A stretch of DNA of 64,000 nucleotides, from contig NZ_JACVHF010000012.1 of the NCBI RefSeq assembly GCF_014502795.1, positions 49,484-113,483 on the forward strand, given 5' to 3'. Numbering within the stretch: the stretch's first letter is position 1; every line of letters begins with the position of its first letter. The stretch comes from Heliobacterium chlorum. GTDB taxonomy: Bacteria; Bacillota; Desulfitobacteriia; Heliobacteriales; Heliobacteriaceae. Position numbers and translations under genes: made by a program. The notes under the pieces were generated by a model, which ran no database searches, was not told where the DNA came from, and worked only from the letters and a program-made list of their open reading frames with translations. Below, in pieces: positions 10,972 through 19,700 of the stretch.

Positions 10972-11817
10972 ATGGCTCTGATTACCGTCGAAAATGTCAG
11001 CTATAGCTATCCAGACCCTTCGGGGCAGCCGATTCCCGCCTTAAAGAATGTTTCCCTAACGATTCGCCCTGGTGAATGGGTGGCGATCTTAGGGGCTAAT
11101 GGCTCAGGGAAGTCCACCTTGGCGAAGCACTTAAACGCTTTATTGGTGCCCAAGGAAGGGCGCGTATCTGTGAACGAACTTGATACGTCGGACAAAGAGA
11201 GCTGGTTTGACATCCGCCGTACAGTAGGCATGGTCTTTCAGAATCCTGATAACCAGATCGTCGCCACAACGGTGGAGGAAGATATCGCTTTTGGGCCGGA
11301 GAACTTGGGGTTGCCTCCAAGGGAGATCGTGGAACGAGTCGAAAAAGCCCTGCGGGATGTGGGTCTCGAAGGGATGCGTACTCGTCCCCCTCATGATCTC
11401 TCGGGTGGACAGAAGCAACGGGTGGCGATCGCTGGCGTATTGGCATTAGGTCCCGAATATCTTGTCTTGGATGAGGCCACATCGATGCTCGATCCTGTCA
11501 GTCGCAGGGAGGTGCTCGAGACGGTACGACACCTGCATGAAAATCAGGGCATGACGGTCGTGACCATCACCCATGATATGGATGAAGCGGCCTTGGCTCA
11601 CCGGATCATCGTCATGGATCAAGGAAGTGTACTCTTGGAGGGCTCGCCGGTAGAGGTATTTTCACAAAGCCATCTGCTCATACAGGCAGGGTTAGAAGTG
11701 CCGCCGGCCTTGGATATCGCTAGACGACTTTGGGATAAGGGCCTCTCCATCGACCCAGATGTACTGACTTTGGATAAGCTGGTGAATGTCCTATGCCGAT
11801 TGAAATCGCTAAACTGA
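10972..11817 (+). CDS. ecfA1: ECF transporter ATPase A1
   Basis: One of two ATPases of the energy-coupling factor module, which powers vitamin and metal uptake through exchangeable S components. Walker A GANGSGKST is at residues 41-49, the ABC signature LSGGQKQR near 142 and Walker B YLVLDEAT near 162. The gene starts at ATG after GGGGG and its 3' end overlaps ecfA2 by 25 bases. Gene order A1-A2-T before truA is the usual Firmicutes arrangement. No S component is adjacent, consistent with a shared group II module. Confidence 0.96.
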   Translation: MALITVENVSYSYPDPSGQPIPALKNVSLTIRPGEWVAILGANGSGKSTLAKHLNALLVPKEGRVSVNELDTSDKESWFDIRRTVGMVFQNPDNQIVATTVEEDIAFGPENLGLPPREIVERVEKALRDVGLEGMRTRPPHDLSGGQKQRVAIAGVLALGPEYLVLDEATSMLDPVSRREVLETVRHLHENQGMTVVTITHDMDEAALAHRIIVMDQGSVLLEGSPVEVFSQSHLLIQAGLEVPPALDIARRLWDKGLSIDPDVLTLDKLVNVLCRLKSLN

Positions 11818-12731
11818 ATTACGTATATAAACGGGACACTCCTTTGGCGAGCCAGGCCCTCTTCAACATGGATCTGCAGATCGCTGATGGAGAATTGGTT
11901 GGCATCATCGGACGGACCGGGTCTGGAAAGTCCACATTGATTCAGCATCTCAACGGGCTGTTGGCCCCCACTTCTGGGACGGTGATCGTTGATGAGATCG
12001 TTGTGCAAGGTACATCGGCAGGTAAAGCAAACCGGGATGTACGTTCCAAGTTTCAAATACTGAGAGAGCGCGTTGGCATTGTCTTTCAATACCCGGAACA
12101 TCAATTGTTTGAAGAAACGGTGTATGACGATATCGCTTACGGACCGCGCAATCTGGGCTTGACAGCTACCGAGACGAAGGAACGGGTTTTACAGGCCATG
12201 GATATGGTTGGAATCGACGCAGAGAAGATCGCTCAGCGATCGCCCCTGCATTTAAGCGGCGGACAGAAGCGTCGCGTGGCCTTAGCCGGGGTGTTAGCCA
12301 TGCGCCCTCGAAAACTCATCCTCGATGAACCGACAGCCGGGCTGGATCCGCGAGGACGGGAACAACTGCTGAAGTTGCTTCAGAGACTGCACCGGGAGTG
12401 GAATCTGACGATAGTCATGGTGAGCCATCACATGGACGAAGTGGCCCGGATGGCAAGTCGTCTAGTCCTGCTCGATCGGGGCAAGGTGGCTTTACAGGGA
12501 AGACCGGAAGAAGTTTTTGTCCAGACGGAAAAAATAGCCCAATTAGGCATGGACATTCCTTTTTGCGTAAAACTGATGCACCGCCTTAAGGAATTAGGAT
12601 GGCCAGTGAATTCAGGCATCTTTGAAAACGAGGCCGTTGTCGAGGAAATCCTTCGGGTAGTGCAAGCGAGTAAAGACAACGAGTGGGTTAGGCATAGCCG
12701 GAACGGGCCGGAGGGACGGGCATCATGTTGA
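11793..12731 (+). CDS. ecfA2: ECF transporter ATPase A2
   Basis: The second ATPase of the ECF module. Walker A GRTGSGKST is at residues 40-48, the Q-loop follows at FQYPEHQLFE, LSGGQKRR is near 153 and Walker B KLILDEP near 173. It has 312 residues, somewhat longer than most EcfA2 because of a C-terminal extension. Start and stop overlap both neighbours, so the three subunits are probably translationally coupled. Confidence 0.96.
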   Translation: MPIEIAKLNYVYKRDTPLASQALFNMDLQIADGELVGIIGRTGSGKSTLIQHLNGLLAPTSGTVIVDEIVVQGTSAGKANRDVRSKFQILRERVGIVFQYPEHQLFEETVYDDIAYGPRNLGLTATETKERVLQAMDMVGIDAEKIAQRSPLHLSGGQKRRVALAGVLAMRPRKLILDEPTAGLDPRGREQLLKLLQRLHREWNLTIVMVSHHMDEVARMASRLVLLDRGKVALQGRPEEVFVQTEKIAQLGMDIPFCVKLMHRLKELGWPVNSGIFENEAVVEEILRVVQASKDNEWVRHSRNGPEGRASC

Positions 12732-13516
12732 AAGATATCACCTTAGGCCAATATGTCCATCTTGAATCGCCGGTACATCGTCTTGATCCGCGCACAAAGG
12801 TGATCATCACCTTGCTATATACGGTAGCATTGTTTTTACTCTCGAGCTTGACGAGCGTTTCCTTAGCGGGTGTACCTATTCTTGCCATCATCTTATTGTC
12901 GAAACTGCCTTGGCATTATATCTTTCGCGGACTGAAGCCGCTGTGGATTTTTATCGTTTTTACCCTCGTCATGCATTTCTTGAGTACGCCGGGAGAGGTC
13001 CTTTACCGTCTCGGTCCCTTCGAGGTCACCCGGGAAGGGGTGATGCAAGGTCTAACGGTCACCTTGCGATTGATTTGGCTCTATGCCGGAGCGACGCTCT
13101 TGACGTTGACCACATCACCCATCGCCTTGACGGACGGCATGGAACAATTGCTGACACCAGCCAAGCGGATCGGACTGCCGGCCCATGAGTTTGCCATGAT
13201 GACCTCCATCGCCCTACGCTTTATTCCGACGTTGATCGAAGAGACCGAAAAAATCATGAAAGCCCAATCGTCTCGTGGCGCCGATTTTGACAGCGGTAAC
13301 ATCTTACGCCGAGCGAAGAGCATGGTCCCACTGATGGTTCCCTTGCTGCTCTCTGCTTTTCGTCGAGCTGATGAACTGGCCATGGCGATGGAATCTCGTT
13401 GCTACCGTGGCGGCGAAGGTCGCACTCGCTTTCGGCCTCTGATGATGAGGCGAAGCGATTATACCCTATTAGTGGTCGCCGGACTCGCCTTTATACTTCT
13501 AGTGGTTTGGAGATAG
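12725..13516 (+). CDS. ecfT: ECF transporter transmembrane subunit T
   Basis: EcfT couples the ATPases to the substrate-binding S subunit in the membrane. The product has 263 residues with several hydrophobic segments. The coupling helices carry the small-residue arginine motifs SSRGADFDSG (near residue 180) and ESRCYRGGEG (near 223), which match the family's A-R-G type motifs. It overlaps ecfA2 by 7 bases. Confidence 0.95.
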   Translation: MLKDITLGQYVHLESPVHRLDPRTKVIITLLYTVALFLLSSLTSVSLAGVPILAIILLSKLPWHYIFRGLKPLWIFIVFTLVMHFLSTPGEVLYRLGPFEVTREGVMQGLTVTLRLIWLYAGATLLTLTTSPIALTDGMEQLLTPAKRIGLPAHEFAMMTSIALRFIPTLIEETEKIMKAQSSRGADFDSGNILRRAKSMVPLMVPLLLSAFRRADELAMAMESRCYRGGEGRTRFRPLMMRRSDYTLLVVAGLAFILLVVWR

Positions 13517-13521
13517 GGAAT

Positions 13522-14307
13522 ATGACCGAGAAGCGACGGGTCAAGTTTATCGTGGCCTATGACGGCACGAACTACCATGGTTTTCAGACACAAGAAGACC
13601 CGACAAACTTGCCTACCATTCAAGATGAACTGATGCGGGCCATTCAGGTGCTTACCGGTGAGGAAGCAAAGATCACCTGTGCCGGTCGCACCGATGCCGG
13701 TGTCCATGCCCGAGGTCAGGTGGTCGACTTTTTGACGACTTCCCGCATCCCCGACGAGAAGTTTCCTTTGGCGATGAACTCCCTATTACCCAAAGATGTG
13801 TCTGTCGTAAAAGCAGAGACGGTGGCCGAAGATTTTCACTCCCGCTTTGGCGCGTTAGGCAAGCATTATCGCTATAGCATCTACAATCACCGCATCCATT
13901 CTCCTTTTCATCATCGCTACTCCTATCAAGTGTATCCGCCGCTCAATGTAGCAGCCATGCAGGAAGCAGCAGGGTACTTCGTAGGAACCCACGACTTTCG
14001 CGGCTTTTGCGCCACCGGAAGTCCCGTGAAAGACTTCGTTCGCACGATCTGGCGTTGTACGATGACCGTGACCGAAGAGAACCTGCTGCTCATGGACGTA
14101 ATGGGTGACGGTTTTCTTTACAATATGGTCCGCATTATTACGGGCACGCTGGTCGATGTGGGAAAAGGGAAAATCGCCCCCGAAAGTATCCCCCAAATTA
14201 TCGCATCCCGCGATCGGACTCAGGCGGGGACGACAGCCCCCCCGCAGGGACTCGCTTTGCTGGAAGTCTGGTATAATCCGCTTGACTTTCCTTTCAATCT
14301 CCCATAA
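13522..14307 (+). CDS. truA: tRNA pseudouridine(38-40) synthase
   Basis: TruA converts uridines 38-40 of the tRNA anticodon arm to pseudouridine. The catalytic Asp is D58 in CAGRTDAGVHA, and later motifs LGKHYRY and GDGFLYNMVRII are present. I chose ATG 13522 (MTEKRRVKFIVAYDG), which gives 261 residues, the normal length. An upstream in-frame ATG at 13399 lies deep within ecfT and is unlikely. Confidence 0.96.
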   Translation: MTEKRRVKFIVAYDGTNYHGFQTQEDPTNLPTIQDELMRAIQVLTGEEAKITCAGRTDAGVHARGQVVDFLTTSRIPDEKFPLAMNSLLPKDVSVVKAETVAEDFHSRFGALGKHYRYSIYNHRIHSPFHHRYSYQVYPPLNVAAMQEAAGYFVGTHDFRGFCATGSPVKDFVRTIWRCTMTVTEENLLLMDVMGDGFLYNMVRIITGTLVDVGKGKIAPESIPQIIASRDRTQAGTTAPPQGLALLEVWYNPLDFPFNLP

Positions 14308-14327
14308 AATAGTACAGTGAGTTTTTT

Positions 14328-14489
14328 GCATAAACCTTCCCTAGCCCCGAAGGTATGCGAATGAAGAACTTGAGAATATGAACAAAAACCCCCGTGAGGC
14401 CGTTCTTTTAAAGGGATACGCCAGGCGGAGTGGATGGGCAGGAATCGGCATCGGAGGTTACGACCAGACCAAAGATGACGGGACCGCCT
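14328..14489 (+). promoter_or_regulatory. Structured leader before rplM-rpsI
   Basis: The 227-base gap between truA and rplM contains a two-part hairpin: GCATA and CCTTC (14328-14339) pair with GAAGG and TATGC (14349-14358). A longer-range pairing joins AGGCGG (14423-14428) with CCGCCT (14484-14489). Many Firmicutes carry an autoregulatory L13 leader here, so this is a candidate, but I cannot match it to that family by eye. Confidence 0.4.
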
Positions 14490-14534
14490 CGAAATAGGAA
14501 TAGAACGAACGAAATCACCTGAGGAGGGAATTCG

Positions 14535-14969
14535 ATGAGCACCTTTATGGCTAAGGCCAATGAAGTCGACCGCAAATGGTACATCATCGATGCGGCCGGC
14601 AAGCCCCTGGGTCGGGTAGCCTCGGAAGCGGCCCGCTTGCTGCGCGGAAAGCATAAACCCATTTTTACCCCCCACGTGGACACCGGTGACCATGTCATCA
14701 TTCTCAACGCGGAGAAAATCGTGTTGACTGGTAAAAAAATGACCCAAAAACTCTACTACCATCATTCCCGGTATCCCGGCGGAATGAAGCTAGTCAACTA
14801 TGCCACCTTGCTGCGGACCAATCCGGAGCGGGCGATGGAAAAAGCCATCAAAGGCATGTTGCCCAAAAACCGTCTGGGCGCTCAAATGTATCGCAAACTG
14901 AAAGTATATCAAGGTTCCGAACATCCTCATCAAGCACAACAACCGGAAGTTTGGAACTTCGGCGAATAG
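14535..14969 (+). CDS. rplM: 50S ribosomal protein L13
   Basis: L13 is an early 50S assembly protein. The 144-residue product has the motifs [30 protein letters not shown] and [17 protein letters not shown] precedes the ATG. It is followed by rpsI, as in almost all bacteria. Confidence 0.98.
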   Translation: MSTFMAKANEVDRKWYIIDAAGKPLGRVASEAARLLRGKHKPIFTPHVDTGDHVIILNAEKIVLTGKKMTQKLYYHHSRYPGGMKLVNYATLLRTNPERAMEKAIKGMLPKNRLGAQMYRKLKVYQGSEHPHQAQQPEVWNFGE

Positions 14970-14987
14970 GGAAGGAGGTAGTAACCA

Positions 14988-15380
14988 ATGGCTCAAGTAC
15001 AATATTGGGGAACCGGCCGTCGGAAAAAGTCTGTCGCCCGCGTTCGTCTCGTACCCGGTGAAGGTAAATTCCTGGTGAACAACCGTTCGTTAATGGAATA
15101 CTTCGGTAAGCGGACCCTCGAAATGATCGTCCGCCAGCCAATGGATCTGACCAAGAGTGAAGGCCGTTTCGACGTGATCTGCAACGTTCATGGAGGCGGT
15201 ACCACTGGACAAGCCGGAGCTATCCGTCTGGGCATCGCCCGGGCTCTGCTCAAAGCTGACATCGGCCTGCGTCCTGTACTCAAGCGTGCCGGCTTCCTGA
15301 CCCGCGACCCGCGGATGAAGGAACGGAAAAAGTACGGCCTCAAAGCCGCCCGTCGCGCTCCTCAATTCTCCAAACGCTAA
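14988..15380 (+). CDS. rpsI: 30S ribosomal protein S9
   Basis: S9 contacts P-site tRNA with its basic C-terminal tail. The 130-residue product begins with [20 protein letters not shown], has [14 protein letters not shown] in the middle, and ends in APQFSKR. GGAAGGAGG lies upstream. A strong terminator follows. Confidence 0.98.
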   Translation: MAQVQYWGTGRRKKSVARVRLVPGEGKFLVNNRSLMEYFGKRTLEMIVRQPMDLTKSEGRFDVICNVHGGGTTGQAGAIRLGIARALLKADIGLRPVLKRAGFLTRDPRMKERKKYGLKAARRAPQFSKR

Positions 15381-15393
15381 TATTTACGCATAC

Positions 15394-15435
15394 AAAAGGA
15401 CGATCCTTGGGTTCAAGGATCGTCCTTTTCTTTTC
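15394..15435 (+). terminator. Terminator after rpsI
   Basis: A perfect 16-bp stem pairs 15394-15409 with 15414-15429 around a 4-base loop (GGTT), ending in a T-rich tail. A second small hairpin (15440-15460, ACACCTTTT with AAAAAGGTGT) follows directly. Confidence 0.92.
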
Positions 15436-15617
15436 TGCGACACCTTTTGGAAAAAGGTGTTTCGTGGGTACGGTGGAAGGGAGAAAAGGAATTGGATAGA
15501 TAAATGACGAATAAATAAGTACTTGATGTGACTACCACATGGAAGAATTATTCTTTAAGGGACAGGTAAAGTCGCCAATGACGTAAGAAACTTGTTGTGT
15601 TGGGGGACAGAAATAGC

Positions 15618-17528
15618 GTGGACAGCAAGAGGATTAAGCCAAACGACAACGATTCATTGGGGGCGAAGGTTTTTGAGTATTCGCCCGATGGGATAGTTCT
15701 CTTCGACGAAGGAGGACGAATCTTATCGGTGAACCGGGCTGCGGGCAAGATGTTCCAACATAATCCCGAAGAACTCTGCGGAAAAGATGTATCTTGTCTT
15801 TTAAGTGAACCTTATCAACAGCAATTAAAGAAATACATAGATTATCTTTTGCAAATGGGCGATGCCGAGTATATCGGTAACCCTATCGAAGCGATGGGGA
15901 GTCGTGGCGATGAGTCAGAGATAGCGATTGAATTCACTCTCGCTGTCCTTCCGGGAGAAAAGAACCATTTCATCTGTACGATTCGTGATGTGTCAGAACG
16001 GAAATGGCTCCGGGGAGTTCTCGATCAAGCATTTGATTTTTGCATTCGCCTCTTTGATGAGTTTCCCGCTATGATCTGGCGTTCCGGCACTGATGGGAAA
16101 AGCGATTACTTCAATCGGGGGTGGCTGCAATTTACCGGCCGGACCGTGGAACAAGAAAAAGGGGACGGGTGGTCCGAAGGGATTTATTCGGAAGACCGGG
16201 AGCGGTGCATACAAACGTACCTCTCCGCCTTTGAGCGCCGTGAAGCTTTTCAGATGGAATACCGGCTTCGCGGCCATGACGGTCAGTATCGATGGATCGT
16301 CGATATTGGAAGGCCCTTTTGCGATTTTGACGGTCAATTTGCCGGGTACATCGGGTATTGTTTTGATATCACGGAGCGCAAAGAGGCCGAAGTAGTGCTT
16401 CAACGATATCAACTGCTGTCAGAACGGGCAAGGGATATCCTGTTGTTTGTGAACAGTGACGGGAAAATTATTGACGTTAACCGTGCCGCCGAAAAAGTCT
16501 ACGGATACGATAGAAGTGAATTTTTAGAGCTGTACATACATCAACTGCGGCAACCCGGTGAGCATGAACTGATTCAGAGACAACTGGAAGAGGCCATGGC
16601 AAAGGGGTGCTTATTCGAGACTATTCACCGGCGAAAGGATGGCAGCCTGTTTCCGGTGGAAGTGAATACAGTCAGTGCCATCATCGGTGAGGAAAAGATG
16701 GTCTTCAGCGTCGTTCGAGATCTGACCGAGCGGAAACAGGCGGATGCTCGAATGGTTGAAGCACGGGAGCGGGCTAACCGGGCCGAACGAATGGCTTCTC
16801 TAGGGACAATGGCAGCAGGGATCGCCCATGAAATCAATCAGCCGCTCAACTCCCTAAAAGTGACTGCTGACAGCATGCTTTATTGGCACAAGAAAGGGAA
16901 AACAGTTGAAGTCAGCAAACTAATCGATAACATTCAAAAGATATCTTCGCAAGCAGGACGGATTAACGACATCATCACCCACATCCGTTCCTTCGTACAT
17001 TCAGAGCAAAAAGAACAACTCGTAGCTTGCGATCTCAACAGGGCCGTCGAGGGAGCCTTGAGCCTTCTGGGCAGTCAACTCTCTTCTCATGGCATCGAAG
17101 TGCAGATTGTGCTCGCCCCGCAACTTCCGCCCCTCCAGGCGGTAGCGAACCGCCTGGAGGAACTGATCATCAACCTGCTGGTCAATGCCATGCATGCCTT
17201 AGATGTGAGCGACCGAAAAAGCAAGATTGTCCGGATTTCTACACGTGCTGGGGCGACGTTGAGAGACGGCGAAACGAAAAGGAATACGGTCGAACTAGAC
17301 ATCGGTGATAACGGAAGCGGTATCCCCGAGGAACTCCATGGGAGAGTTTTTGAACCTTTTTTTACGACAAAACCTGCCGGTGAGGGTATGGGACTTGGTC
17401 TGTCGATAGCTCATTCCATCGTCACTTCTTTCCGGGGACATATTCAGGTGAAAACGAACGATGAGAATGGAGCTACATTTACGGTGATATTTCCGTCTAT
17501 GGAGGAAACGGTGGTGCTTGACCGATGA
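15618..17528 (+). CDS. PAS-domain sensor histidine kinase (NtrB-like)
   Basis: A cytoplasmic sensor kinase of about 636 residues with no transmembrane segment. Three PAS/PAC domains lie in order at roughly residues 15-130, 140-260 and 270-385. The phospho-acceptor His is H404 in GIAHEINQPLNSLK. The ATPase domain follows with an N box (INLLVNAMHAL), G1 (DIGDNGSGIP) and G2 (GMGLGLSIAHS). I prefer GTG 15618, behind GGGGGA, over GTG 15597. Its stop overlaps the start of the sigma-54 activator (ATGA), so the pair forms an NtrB/NtrC-type two-component system. The signal is unknown; PAS domains often sense redox state, oxygen or small ligands. Confidence 0.9.
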   Translation: MDSKRIKPNDNDSLGAKVFEYSPDGIVLFDEGGRILSVNRAAGKMFQHNPEELCGKDVSCLLSEPYQQQLKKYIDYLLQMGDAEYIGNPIEAMGSRGDESEIAIEFTLAVLPGEKNHFICTIRDVSERKWLRGVLDQAFDFCIRLFDEFPAMIWRSGTDGKSDYFNRGWLQFTGRTVEQEKGDGWSEGIYSEDRERCIQTYLSAFERREAFQMEYRLRGHDGQYRWIVDIGRPFCDFDGQFAGYIGYCFDITERKEAEVVLQRYQLLSERARDILLFVNSDGKIIDVNRAAEKVYGYDRSEFLELYIHQLRQPGEHELIQRQLEEAMAKGCLFETIHRRKDGSLFPVEVNTVSAIIGEEKMVFSVVRDLTERKQADARMVEARERANRAERMASLGTMAAGIAHEINQPLNSLKVTADSMLYWHKKGKTVEVSKLIDNIQKISSQAGRINDIITHIRSFVHSEQKEQLVACDLNRAVEGALSLLGSQLSSHGIEVQIVLAPQLPPLQAVANRLEELIINLLVNAMHALDVSDRKSKIVRISTRAGATLRDGETKRNTVELDIGDNGSGIPEELHGRVFEPFFTTKPAGEGMGLGLSIAHSIVTSFRGHIQVKTNDENGATFTVIFPSMEETVVLDR

Positions 17529-19201
17529 ACATTCTGCTCGTCGACGATGACAGCGACAGCCGAACTTGTGTCGGAGAGTTTTTACGGGAATTGGGACACG
17601 AAGTCGACGAATGTGGTAATGGGCAGGACGCCATCACGCTCTTTTTTCGAGGGAACTATTCGATGGTATTATCGGATATCTGTATGCCCAAATTATCGGG
17701 AATCGATCTCCTCCAGACGATCATGTCCCAGGTCGATGTTCATAGAAGTACCGATATTATCCTGTTCACCGGAAACGGTGATATGGAAACAGCTATAGCC
17801 GCCCTGCGAGCCGGAGCCACCGATTACTTGCTCAAGCCGATCGATATAGAACAACTAGCCGCCATTACAGAACGGATTGCCTTAAAACGAGACAAGCCGA
17901 AGGGAAGGCGGGTTTTCGAGGACAACTCGGATCAAACCGTTAAGGAAGCCATCGAGACGGGGAGTGATCCCTCCACGAATCACCGCATGACCGTTCATTC
18001 TGCAGCGATCAGTGGCATCGGTGTGTTCTCCGAGAGCATGCGCACGATCGTCCAGTCGGCCCTCAAATTCCATACGGACCGGACTATTCCTGTGCTGATC
18101 GAAGGAGAGACGGGCACCGGAAAAGAGATGATTGCACGGCTTATTCACTTCGGAAGCATCGAAGAGTCGGCGCCCTTTATTGATATCAACTGTGCCGCAC
18201 TGACGCCGAGTCTTTTCGAAAGTGAACTTTTTGGTTATGAAGGTGGAGCCTTTACGGGCGGCTTGACCAAAGGACAGAAGGGGAAATTAGATCTGGCTCA
18301 AGGCGGGACGCTGTTTTTGGACGAAGTGGGGGAACTTCCTCTGGAACTTCAAAGTAAACTTTTGCGGGTGCTGCAAGAGAAGGAATATTACCGTGTAGGC
18401 GGATTAAAAAAAATTCACACGGACATCCGCATCATCGGTGCGACAAACGTGAACTTGGATGAACGGGTAGCCGCAGGAAAGTTTCGCAAAGATCTGTACT
18501 ACCGCTTGAACGTAGGAACCTTATTGCTGCCTCCGTTGCGACAGCGAACCGATGATGTCGTTCCCCTCGCCCGGATGCTGCTGCAACGGGCAGCCAAACA
18601 GAAGAAAAAGCGATTCAAAGGCATTACAGAAGAAGCGGCTCGGATCTTAATACAATACACTTGGCCAGGCAACGTGCGGGAACTGCAAAACACCATGGAA
18701 TGGGTGGCTTTCATGTATGACGATGCAGAGCTGCAGCCGGAGCATCTGTTGCATATCTCCATTCCTGGAAAAACCGATCATCTCGAAAAGACCATTACAA
18801 CCGCCGGTGCAAGTCAACCTCCAAAGCCCAGCAAAATAAGCAAAATAAGCAAAATCAGCAAAGCCATTAATCACGGCAATCCCTTCGATCTCGCCAATCC
18901 CAGTAATCCCAGTAATCCCATAACTCCCAGCACTCCCAACAATCCTACCATTGTCAGCGATCTCGGCAATTCAGTTGATTCCAGTCATACCAAACCAAGT
19001 TCTGTCAATCTGATCAGCCCAGAACACTTCACCTTACCGGAAAAAGGCATCATGCTGGAAGAATACGTAGACAATATTGTGTTACAGGCCTTGACGATGC
19101 ATAAGGGCAATAAGACAGAAACAGCCCGCTATCTGGGCATTTCCCGCCGCTCACTCTACTGCCGCTTGGAACGTATCCGAGGGAAGGACGAAACGAAATA
19201 A
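17525..19201 (+). CDS. NtrC-family sigma-54-dependent response regulator
   Basis: A 558-residue transcription activator. The receiver has phospho-acceptor D51 in SDICMPK. The AAA+ domain has Walker A GETGTGKE (residues 194-201), and the sigma-54 contact loop reads GAFTGG (241-246) instead of the usual GAFTGA. Walker B is GGTLFLDEVGEL. A low-complexity linker at about residues 415-515 contains SKISKISK and NPSNPSNP-type repeats. A Fis-type HTH (NKTETARYLGISRRSL) ends the protein. It is translationally coupled to the kinase and lies upstream of a sigma-54 promoter at 19604, its most likely target. Confidence 0.93.
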   Translation: MNILLVDDDSDSRTCVGEFLRELGHEVDECGNGQDAITLFFRGNYSMVLSDICMPKLSGIDLLQTIMSQVDVHRSTDIILFTGNGDMETAIAALRAGATDYLLKPIDIEQLAAITERIALKRDKPKGRRVFEDNSDQTVKEAIETGSDPSTNHRMTVHSAAISGIGVFSESMRTIVQSALKFHTDRTIPVLIEGETGTGKEMIARLIHFGSIEESAPFIDINCAALTPSLFESELFGYEGGAFTGGLTKGQKGKLDLAQGGTLFLDEVGELPLELQSKLLRVLQEKEYYRVGGLKKIHTDIRIIGATNVNLDERVAAGKFRKDLYYRLNVGTLLLPPLRQRTDDVVPLARMLLQRAAKQKKKRFKGITEEAARILIQYTWPGNVRELQNTMEWVAFMYDDAELQPEHLLHISIPGKTDHLEKTITTAGASQPPKPSKISKISKISKAINHGNPFDLANPSNPSNPITPSTPNNPTIVSDLGNSVDSSHTKPSSVNLISPEHFTLPEKGIMLEEYVDNIVLQALTMHKGNKTETARYLGISRRSLYCRLERIRGKDETK

Positions 19202-19220
19202 ATAAGTATTTTAAAAAGCA

Positions 19221-19254
19221 GAGCGTACCGACCTTGGTACGCTCTCTTATTTTC
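19221..19254 (+). terminator. Terminator after the sigma-54 activator
   Basis: GAGCGTACC (19221-19229) pairs with GGTACGCTC (19236-19244) around a 6-base loop, followed by a T-rich tract. A further inverted repeat, CTCACAAAGC (19254-19263) with GCTTTGTGAG (19276-19285), follows. It separates the regulator operon from the chemosensory operon. Confidence 0.88.
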
Positions 19255-19450
19255 TCACAAAGCTCATTACAGCAGGCTTTGTGAGGCCAAACATGTCCCG
19301 TATCTCGACTACCGCTTGATTCCACTCATTTCCGTTTGCTACTACTTACTACTACATGTTTTGTATCGCTACCTTTTGCTACCTCTTACCTCTTACTTCT
19401 TACTATCTCTTACTTCACTACATTTTTCGAGTACTAACCCATGAAAGGGA

Positions 19451-19525
19451 CCTTGTACCTCTTCGTGTACGGAAACGTACACATATTCAGTCTCCCCAAA
19501 TCGCCCTGTACGCAGAAGTACAAGG
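19451..19525. promoter_or_regulatory. Putative enhancer (activator-binding) sites
   Basis: A perfect palindrome, GTGTACG-N4-CGTACAC, lies at 19465-19482. It is bracketed by CCTTGTAC (19451-19458) and its inverse GTACAAGG (19518-19525), and TGTACG recurs at 19507-19512. The 22-base module 19451-19472 is repeated in inverted form at 19504-19525 with mismatches. The sites are 80-155 bases upstream of the sigma-54 promoter, the normal spacing for NtrC-type activators. Binding by the adjacent activator is inferred. Confidence 0.65.
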
Positions 19526-19603
19526 CATTCACACTCGCAAGTTCCGTTAAAAACTATAAAAATGAATGTTTAACCTTTGTATAACCACATTGGGTCCACC
19601 CTG

Positions 19604-19621
19604 TTGGCATGGATATTGCAT
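19604..19621 (+). promoter_or_regulatory. Sigma-54 promoter of the chemosensory operon
   Basis: The sequence TTGGCATGGATATTGCAT matches the sigma-54 consensus (TGGCAC-N5-TTGCW) with one mismatch in the -24 box. The invariant GG (19606-19607) and GC (19618-19619) are separated by exactly 10 bases. Transcription would start near 19631, about 70 bases before the first gene. Confidence 0.85.
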
Positions 19622-19700
19622 TAGTACCTAGCGTAGGACCAAAGTCCTCATCGGTCAAAAGCGGAACTCACCTGCGTGAAGATTAAAGGAGGAGACTACT

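Larger units (their letters stand above)
19256..19700. other. Regulatory intergenic region of the chemosensory operon
   Basis: This 445-base stretch holds, in order, a 10-bp inverted repeat (19254-19285), a low-complexity tract rich in TACT and CTTAC repeats (about 19335-19425), paired GTAC-containing palindromes (19451-19525) and a sigma-54 promoter (19604-19621). A short open frame at 19356-19550 runs through the repeats and palindromes without a ribosome binding site, and I do not consider it a gene. Confidence 0.75.

Noticed and set aside
19356..19550. A 64-codon open frame before the chemosensory operon
   Set aside because: It crosses the low-complexity tract and the palindromes and has no ribosome binding site; the region is better explained as regulatory DNA.
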